From positions 1 through 10,703 of the forward strand of contig CAJTKV010000053.1 in the NCBI GenBank assembly GCA_910577075.1: 10,703 nt of DNA, read 5' to 3'. Of the stretch, positions 6,489-10,703 are shown one piece after another; the stretch's first letter is position 1, and each line of letters opens with the position of its first letter. The DNA is from an uncultured Bacilli bacterium. Its GTDB lineage: Bacteria; Bacillota_I; Bacilli_A; RF39; UBA660. Under the pieces are notes generated by a model that worked only from the letters and a program-made list of their open reading frames with translations, did not search any database and was not told the DNA's origin. The position numbers were made by a program, and so were the translations under genes.

Positions 6489-6517
6489 TTGAGATTTAAA
6501 CCTCTTTGATATATAAT
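6489..6517 (+). promoter_or_regulatory. Sigma-A-type promoter of the glucosaminidase-cohesin operon
   Basis: TTGAGA at 6489-6494 and a perfect TATAAT at 6512-6517 are separated by 17 bp. Transcription would start near 6524, giving a short leader with ribosome site AGGAAGTGA (6538-6546) before ATG at 6551. No other promoter is seen before the second gene. Confidence 0.8.
6491..6504. promoter_or_regulatory. Near-palindrome between -35 and -10, possible operator
   Basis: GAGATTTAAACCTC is a 14-bp dyad centred on TTTAAA with one mismatched pair. It overlaps the end of the -35 box and the spacer, where a bound repressor would block RNA polymerase. No regulator gene is nearby. Confidence 0.3.
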
Positions 6518-6550
6518 TAAGATGTATAACTGTAGTTAGGAAGTGATGTA

Positions 6551-8287
6551 ATGAAGAGATATACAATGTTGATAATGTTCCTTTTTTCAACTTTTTTCGT
6601 AGCACAATCTATTTGTTATGCTGCCAGTGATTACATCATCCTTAATGATTCAGTTAATATTCGTAAAGGACCTGGAACAAATAATTCGAAAATTAGAACT
6701 GGAAAAAATGGTGAACAATTTGACTTAAAGAGAAGTGACCTAGTTGCCGATACCGCCAAAAATGGAAGCTGTGATGAGGGCTGGTATGAAATCGTCTACG
6801 ACAGTAATCAGACGGGCTATGTATGTAGTCTTTATGCGACTATGCGCAAAGCTCCGACTGCGGAAAAGCCAAGTACCAATCCTTCCTCTGACTGTGAAAA
6901 AGAAATGTCTCAAGCTGGCTTTCCAAGCAGTTATTGGCCAGGTTTGTGCAATTTAAAAAAAATCCATCCCACATGGAAGTTTACCGCTATTCAAACGGGC
7001 CTTGATTGGGCAACAGCTGTTGAAAAGGAGAGTAGTTGTGGAAAGAGTTTAATTCAAACCTCCAATAGTAGTTATATTGATCCATCTTGTAATAAAGGAT
7101 ATGGAAGTTGGAAAACTGCTAGTCAAACAGCAGTAGCATATTATATGGATCCTCGTAATTTCTTTAGTGAACAATATATATTTCAATTTGAATATTTAAG
7201 ATACGATAAAGCTTTTGCCAATATTTATCCTAGTACGATTAAATCTATTTTACAATCTACAGCATTTTATAAGTACCATGAAACAAAGAAAAATGATTTG
7301 TCAGTTATAACGAATAATGCTGGTAGTGCAGCCAATGTTAACCCTGTATTCTTAGCATCGCGTATGCGTCAAGAACTTGGTAATGGTGAATCATTAAAAA
7401 ATCTTTATAGTGGAGTTTATAAAGGCTATGAAAATTACTATAACTTTTATAATATTGGTGTTACAGATTCCTGTGCTACAACTAAAGGAACGACATACTG
7501 TGGTTTAACTCATGCGAAGAACAACGGCTGGAATTCCCCTTATAATGCCATTAAAGGTGGAGCTGATATGCTTGCCAATAGCTACATATCGGTAGGTCAA
7601 TACACGACTTATTTACAAAAATTCAATGTTGTTCCTACTAATATAAACAAACTGTATTTACATCAATATATGACGAATATTGCTGCTCCTTCTAGTGAAT
7701 CTAGAACAGCATATAATTCTTATAAAAATCAAAATTTATTAAATACAGCATTTGTCTTTCATATCCCTGTTTACTATAACATCGATGGAAGCATTACGAA
7801 TAGTAACAATGGAGCATCGGGAGAAAATCCAAAAGATGATCCAATTACTTCACTACCTATCAGTACTGTTTTAAATTCTGCTGGATACAAATATAGTTCA
7901 GGTATTATTACGGGAATTAAGCCAGAGACAGATGTAAAAAATATTAAAAATAGTATAGAAGCAGTCAGTGGTTCCAATACCGTTACAATAATGGATTCTA
8001 AAGGAAACAGTAAGACGAGCGGAAATATAGGAACGGGCTTTACTATAAAAATTAAGAACACGACAGATACGACAAGTGCTCAAGTAGTTATCAAAGGAGA
8101 TACATCGGGAGATGGTAAAATTAATCCTTTAGATCTATTACAAGTTCAAAAATCTATTATCGGATCATATGATTTAACTAAAGAACAAAAAAGTGCTGCT
8201 GATCCATCTGGCGACGGCAAGATTAATGCCTTAGATTTACTACAGATGCAAAAAGAGATCTTAGGTTCTTACGAAATAAAACAATAA
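6551..8287 (+). CDS. Secreted SH3b-glucosaminidase with C-terminal dockerin
   Basis: A 578-residue exported protein. Residues 1-24 are a signal peptide ending CYA before ASD. Residues about 27-97 are a bacterial SH3 domain (DSVNIRKGPGTNNSKI, then GWYEIVY and TGYVCSLYA), which usually binds wall peptides. Residues about 115-410 match LytD/Atl-type endo-beta-N-acetylglucosaminidases: YYMDPRNFF at 197-205, IFQFE at 210-214, SRMRQELGNGES with candidate catalytic Glu275, NFYNIG at 298-303, and GWNSPYNAIKGGADML at 326-341. Residues about 433-512 are a small beta module often seen before dockerins. Two calcium loops, GDTSGDGKINPLD (516-528) and ADPSGDGKINALD (550-562), each followed by a helix, form a complete dockerin. 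The mature protein has eight cysteines in close pairs. The enzyme should cut peptidoglycan glycan strands outside the cell, held there by a cohesin. It is the first gene of a two-gene operon. Confidence 0.93.
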   Translation: MKRYTMLIMFLFSTFFVAQSICYAASDYIILNDSVNIRKGPGTNNSKIRTGKNGEQFDLKRSDLVADTAKNGSCDEGWYEIVYDSNQTGYVCSLYATMRKAPTAEKPSTNPSSDCEKEMSQAGFPSSYWPGLCNLKKIHPTWKFTAIQTGLDWATAVEKESSCGKSLIQTSNSSYIDPSCNKGYGSWKTASQTAVAYYMDPRNFFSEQYIFQFEYLRYDKAFANIYPSTIKSILQSTAFYKYHETKKNDLSVITNNAGSAANVNPVFLASRMRQELGNGESLKNLYSGVYKGYENYYNFYNIGVTDSCATTKGTTYCGLTHAKNNGWNSPYNAIKGGADMLANSYISVGQYTTYLQKFNVVPTNINKLYLHQYMTNIAAPSSESRTAYNSYKNQNLLNTAFVFHIPVYYNIDGSITNSNNGASGENPKDDPITSLPISTVLNSAGYKYSSGIITGIKPETDVKNIKNSIEAVSGSNTVTIMDSKGNSKTSGNIGTGFTIKIKNTTDTTSAQVVIKGDTSGDGKINPLDLLQVQKSIIGSYDLTKEQKSAADPSGDGKINALDLLQMQKEILGSYEIKQ

Positions 8288-8300
8288 TATGAGGTGAAAT

Positions 8301-9815
8301 ATGAAAAGAATAAAAATATGGTTAGTATTATTATTTAGTGTGTTTTTAATACCAGCTGGTGTTTCCGCTGCTAGTGGAAGTATCAGTGTATCAGGTCCAT
8401 CGACAGCTGTCCAAGGAAATAAAGTTACTGTAACAGTTAAAATATCGGCATCTAAAGGAAAATTAGGATCATGGCAGATGGATTTAAATTATGATAAAAG
8501 CTTCTTAAAATTGCTAAGTGCTTCATCTGAGGGGGGAGGAAGTACTATGGTAAGTTACTCAAGTAATGGCGCCAAAAGTAAAAGTTATACCTTTACCTTT
8601 GAAGCTAAAAAGACGGGAAGTACTAAGGTTTCCGTAAGCAGTTATGAAGCCTATGACTTTGAAACGATGGACGAGATGTCCTTAACTAGTTCAAGTAAGA
8701 CGATTCGCATAATGACGCAATCGGAATTAGAATCAACTTATTCATCTAATGCCTCCCTAAATAGCTTAGGTGTTTCTAATTATGAGTTATCTCCTAAGTT
8801 TGATAAAAATACCTTCGAATATAATGTCGAAGTTGAAAATGATGTAACAACGGCCACCATCACTGGTAAAAAAGCCGATAGTAATGCCAGTGTAAGTGGT
8901 TTAAATACGGTGGAATTAAATGAAGGAAATAATCGCTTTGAAGTTTTAGTAACCGCTCAAAAGGGTAATACACAAACTTATGTAATAAATATTTATCGCA
9001 AAGAGAAAAATCCTATTAATGTGAGTTTTTCGGGAAATGATTACACTGTCATTCGCAAGAGCGATGAATTAGAAGAATTGACAACTTTTGAGGGAAAAGA
9101 GATTACTTATCAAGGTGAAGAAATACCAGCTTTATATAATGAAGTAACAGACACTACTTTAATTGGTGTAAAAGATGCCAATGGCAAAATCAATTATGCT
9201 ATCCTTGATGAAGATATTGTTGGCCTATATAATGAAATAAAATCTAATAATGTTATTTTATATCCTCAAAAACTCCCAGAATCATCTTCCTTTGATAAGT
9301 ATATCCGCAAGAATATAAAATATGATGACATGACAGTTGAGGGATATGCCTTAAATAAGAAGAGCAATACCGTAATTATCTATGCCGAAAATATGGAAAC
9401 AGGTGATTTGGCCTATTATCAATATGATACAGAAAATCAAACTGTACAACTATATTCTGATGAACTAGAGAAATACTATGAAGAATTGCTCAACAAATAT
9501 AAATACATAATATTTGGTTTTATGGGCTTGTCATTTATTCTTTTCTTAATCATCATCTTAAGAAAACCCAAAAAAGTCATTAAAGTATCAGAATATCCTT
9601 CGGAAAAAGAAGACAAAATAAAAGAAGAGAAGAAAGATAAAAAGAATAAAGGAAAAAAGAAAAATCACAATGATGAAGATTTAACCGAAACGGAAATAAT
9701 CGAACAAATTAAAGAGATAAAAGTTGTAAAAAACGAGAAAAAAGAAGATGAAGATAATACTTCTAAAAAGGAAAAGAAAAAACGCCAAAAATTAACAAAA
9801 GACTTTGATATTTAA
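8301..9815 (+). CDS. Membrane-anchored cohesin-domain protein with cadherin-like domain
   Basis: A 504-residue type I membrane protein. Residues 1-23 are a signal peptide (VSA before ASG). Residues about 25-138 look like a cohesin: GPSTAVQGNKVTVTVKI, then SWQMDLNYDKSFLKLLSAS, then YTFTFEAKKTGSTKVSVSS. Residues about 150-233 match the cadherin-like beta-sandwich family (PF12733): ASLNSLGVSNYELSPKFDK, then TFEYNVEV and TQTYVINIYRK. Residues about 240-398 are an acidic segment without a recognised family. A single membrane helix at about 402-420 is followed by an 84-residue cytoplasmic tail rich in Lys and Glu. It has no sortase motif, so anchoring is through the helix. It starts 13 bp after the dockerin enzyme, with ribosome site GAGGTGA at 8291-8297. 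The likely role is to hold dockerin proteins on the cell surface. The cohesin call is from pattern only; related CBM-like folds are possible. Confidence 0.87.
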   Translation: MKRIKIWLVLLFSVFLIPAGVSAASGSISVSGPSTAVQGNKVTVTVKISASKGKLGSWQMDLNYDKSFLKLLSASSEGGGSTMVSYSSNGAKSKSYTFTFEAKKTGSTKVSVSSYEAYDFETMDEMSLTSSSKTIRIMTQSELESTYSSNASLNSLGVSNYELSPKFDKNTFEYNVEVENDVTTATITGKKADSNASVSGLNTVELNEGNNRFEVLVTAQKGNTQTYVINIYRKEKNPINVSFSGNDYTVIRKSDELEELTTFEGKEITYQGEEIPALYNEVTDTTLIGVKDANGKINYAILDEDIVGLYNEIKSNNVILYPQKLPESSSFDKYIRKNIKYDDMTVEGYALNKKSNTVIIYAENMETGDLAYYQYDTENQTVQLYSDELEKYYEELLNKYKYIIFGFMGLSFILFLIIILRKPKKVIKVSEYPSEKEDKIKEEKKDKKNKGKKKNHNDEDLTETEIIEQIKEIKVVKNEKKEDEDNTSKKEKKKRQKLTKDFDI

Positions 9816-9827
9816 AAGTCTTTTTTT
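9797..9827 (+). terminator. Terminator of the cohesin operon, overlapping the stop codon
   Basis: A perfect 10-bp stem (9797-9806 AAAAGACTTT with 9815-9824) with an 8-base loop ends in a run of T (9821-9827). The left arm encodes the last residues of the cohesin protein (TKDFDI) and the TAA stop at 9813-9815 lies at the loop edge. Confidence 0.85.
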
Positions 9828-9863
9828 AAATGCTTATTCATATATATATACTAAGGTGATAAT

Positions 9864-10625
9864 ATGAAATATGTTAAATATGGATTAGTTATATTCTTAT
9901 GTGTTTTTTCTTTTTATATATCCGATAAAGCCATTATTATGGTTGAAAATATGAGTCCAATTATGAAGGAGGTAAAGAAATTTAGTGACAATTATGTTGA
10001 ACCAGTCAATGCCATCATTAAAGACAATACCATTATTCCCGGAAGTAATGGAACCAAATTAAATGAAAGAGAATCTTATTTAAAGATGAATGAATTTGGA
10101 ACATTTAATGAAACATTCTTGGTTTATGATTACATAAAACCCGATATTTCTCTATATGATAATTTAGATAAAGTTATAGTTAATACTAACAAAAAGAGTG
10201 AAGTATCTTTAATCGTGTTAAATGACACTTGGGATAGTTACTTTGAAAATGAAAAAATACCTTTTACAAAAGTAATAAAGAATAATAATAATTTAAAGGA
10301 AAATGGTTCATACATTAATGGTAATGGGGACAGTGAAGAATTTAATAAACTCAATAGCTTTTTAAAAAAGAATAAGATTAATAGCAAAATATGTCTAGTT
10401 GACTATTCCAATATTGCTTCGTGTAAAAATAATAAGTATTTTATATTAAAGCCAACTATCGAGATTAATCACAGTAACATAGCTAGTGTTAAGAAAAATA
10501 TAAGTGGGGGAAATATTATTCTTTTAAATAACAACTTATCCCTTGGAGAAGTTAAAGTAATTATAAATTATATTAGATATAAGAATTTGAACATAATTGA
10601 TTTATCTGAATTAATTATGGAGTAG
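9864..10625 (+). CDS. Membrane-anchored protein resembling a degenerate polysaccharide deacetylase
   Basis: A 253-residue protein with an N-terminal membrane helix (about 5-20) and an extracellular domain. Residues 57-110 (IIPGSNGTKLNERESYLKMN, then LVYDYIKPDISL) resemble the region that precedes NodB domains in related secreted proteins. EVSLIVLNDTW at 113-123 aligns in position with the first NodB strand (VALTFDDG), LNSFLKKNKINSKICLVD at 163-180 with LDxLKKxxIKATFF, and GGNIILLNNNLSLGEVKVII with the final strand and helix that end in a DLSEL motif. The catalytic Asp pair and the HxxxH metal site are not visible, and the protein is somewhat short, so it is probably a non-catalytic relative, perhaps a glycan binder. 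The ribosome site is AAGGTGA at 9853-9859. No convincing -35 box is seen before it. Confidence 0.6.
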   Translation: MKYVKYGLVIFLCVFSFYISDKAIIMVENMSPIMKEVKKFSDNYVEPVNAIIKDNTIIPGSNGTKLNERESYLKMNEFGTFNETFLVYDYIKPDISLYDNLDKVIVNTNKKSEVSLIVLNDTWDSYFENEKIPFTKVIKNNNNLKENGSYINGNGDSEEFNKLNSFLKKNKINSKICLVDYSNIASCKNNKYFILKPTIEINHSNIASVKKNISGGNIILLNNNLSLGEVKVIINYIRYKNLNIIDLSELIME

Positions 10626-10633
10626 ATTAAATC

Positions 10634-10662
10634 TTGTCTTATTATTTTATTGCTGTTATAAT
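10634..10662 (+). promoter_or_regulatory. Extended -10 promoter near the right edge
   Basis: TTGTCT at 10634-10639 and TATAAT at 10657-10662 are separated by 17 bp, with TGT directly before the -10 (TGnTATAAT). It points right, toward a gene or RNA outside the window. Confidence 0.7.
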
Positions 10663-10673
10663 TAAGTTGTGAG

Positions 10674-10700
10674 AGGCATTACATTGCAAGTTTGATGCCT
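10674..10700 (+). other. Short hairpin at the start of the next transcript
   Basis: AGGCAT at 10674-10679 pairs with ATGCCT at 10695-10700 around a 15-base loop, beginning only a few bases after the expected transcription start near 10669. It may be the first stem of a structured leader or small RNA; the window ends too soon to tell. I could not match it to a known riboswitch. Confidence 0.35.
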
Positions 10701-10703
10701 AGC

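Noticed and set aside
7774..8083. Two overlapping minus-strand frames within the glucosaminidase gene
   Set aside because: They lie opposite the pre-dockerin module, have no ribosome sites or recognisable domains, and are shadows of the real gene.
9841..9850. TATATATATA as a -10 box for the deacetylase-like gene
   Set aside because: The only sequence at -35 distance is the T-run of the preceding terminator, so the match is not convincing, although some promoter is expected after that terminator.
1..10703. Mycoplasma-type code with TGA as tryptophan
   Set aside because: TGG encodes Trp throughout, and TGA ends the first gene and the DedA gene at sensible places.
1..10703. tRNA or rRNA genes
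   Set aside because: I saw no cloverleaf with a GTTCRANNC-like T-loop and no rRNA-like sequence on either strand; every long stretch is coding or accounted for above.

Overview
The window looks like AT-rich chromosomal DNA of a Gram-positive (monoderm) bacterium of the Bacillota/Mycoplasmatota type, probably gut-associated. The reasons are strong AGGAGG-like ribosome sites, near-consensus sigma-A promoters with 17-bp spacers, TTG as an occasional start, U-tailed terminators, TGG for Trp with TGA used as stop, and secreted SH3b/glucosaminidase, dockerin and cohesin domains. The organism is an inference; no RNA or ribosomal marker gene is present.

Region 1 (1-3243) is the right end of an integrative mobile element. 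It holds the 3' part of an unrecognised gene, a small Tn3/invertase-type serine resolvase with inverted repeats in front of it that could be its res site, a 32-residue ORF whose ribosome site can pair into a hairpin, and a TndX/TnpX-type large serine recombinase ending in a terminator. After the terminator lie imperfect hairpin repeats spaced exactly 71 bp apart; the third is cut in half. At that cut (about 3240-3244) the sequence changes to the C-terminal side of a broken minus-strand gene for an NMT1/THI5-like ABC substrate-binding protein. The break falls directly after the Gly-rich GGRxGG motif of that family. The simplest reading is that the large serine recombinase inserted the element into this gene, that 3240-3244 is the right junction, and that the rest of the gene lies beyond the left end, outside the window.

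Region 2 (3223-4323, minus strand) holds the truncated binding-protein gene and, upstream of it in the same direction, an intact DedA-family membrane protein. Ribosome sites show that both genes start later than the longest open frames.

Region 3 (4389-6452) is a single-gene unit with its own promoter and terminator. It encodes a 658-residue cytoplasmic protein of unknown function: an N-terminal coiled coil, an acidic and proline-rich linker, and an all-helical C-terminal domain.

Region 4 (6489-9827) is the most interesting unit. One promoter drives two genes 13 bp apart. The first encodes a secreted SH3b-glucosaminidase with a C-terminal dockerin; the second encodes a cohesin-like, cadherin-like, single-pass membrane protein with a charged cytoplasmic tail. 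Together they could be a two-gene surface-display system: an enzyme that cuts cell-wall glycan, held to the membrane by a cohesin-dockerin pair, as in a minimal non-cellulolytic cellulosome. The unit ends in a terminator whose stem overlaps the last codons.

Region 5 (9864-10703) holds a membrane-anchored protein that looks like a divergent polysaccharide deacetylase (NodB fold) without recognisable catalytic residues, then an extended -10 promoter and a short hairpin leader for something beyond the right edge.
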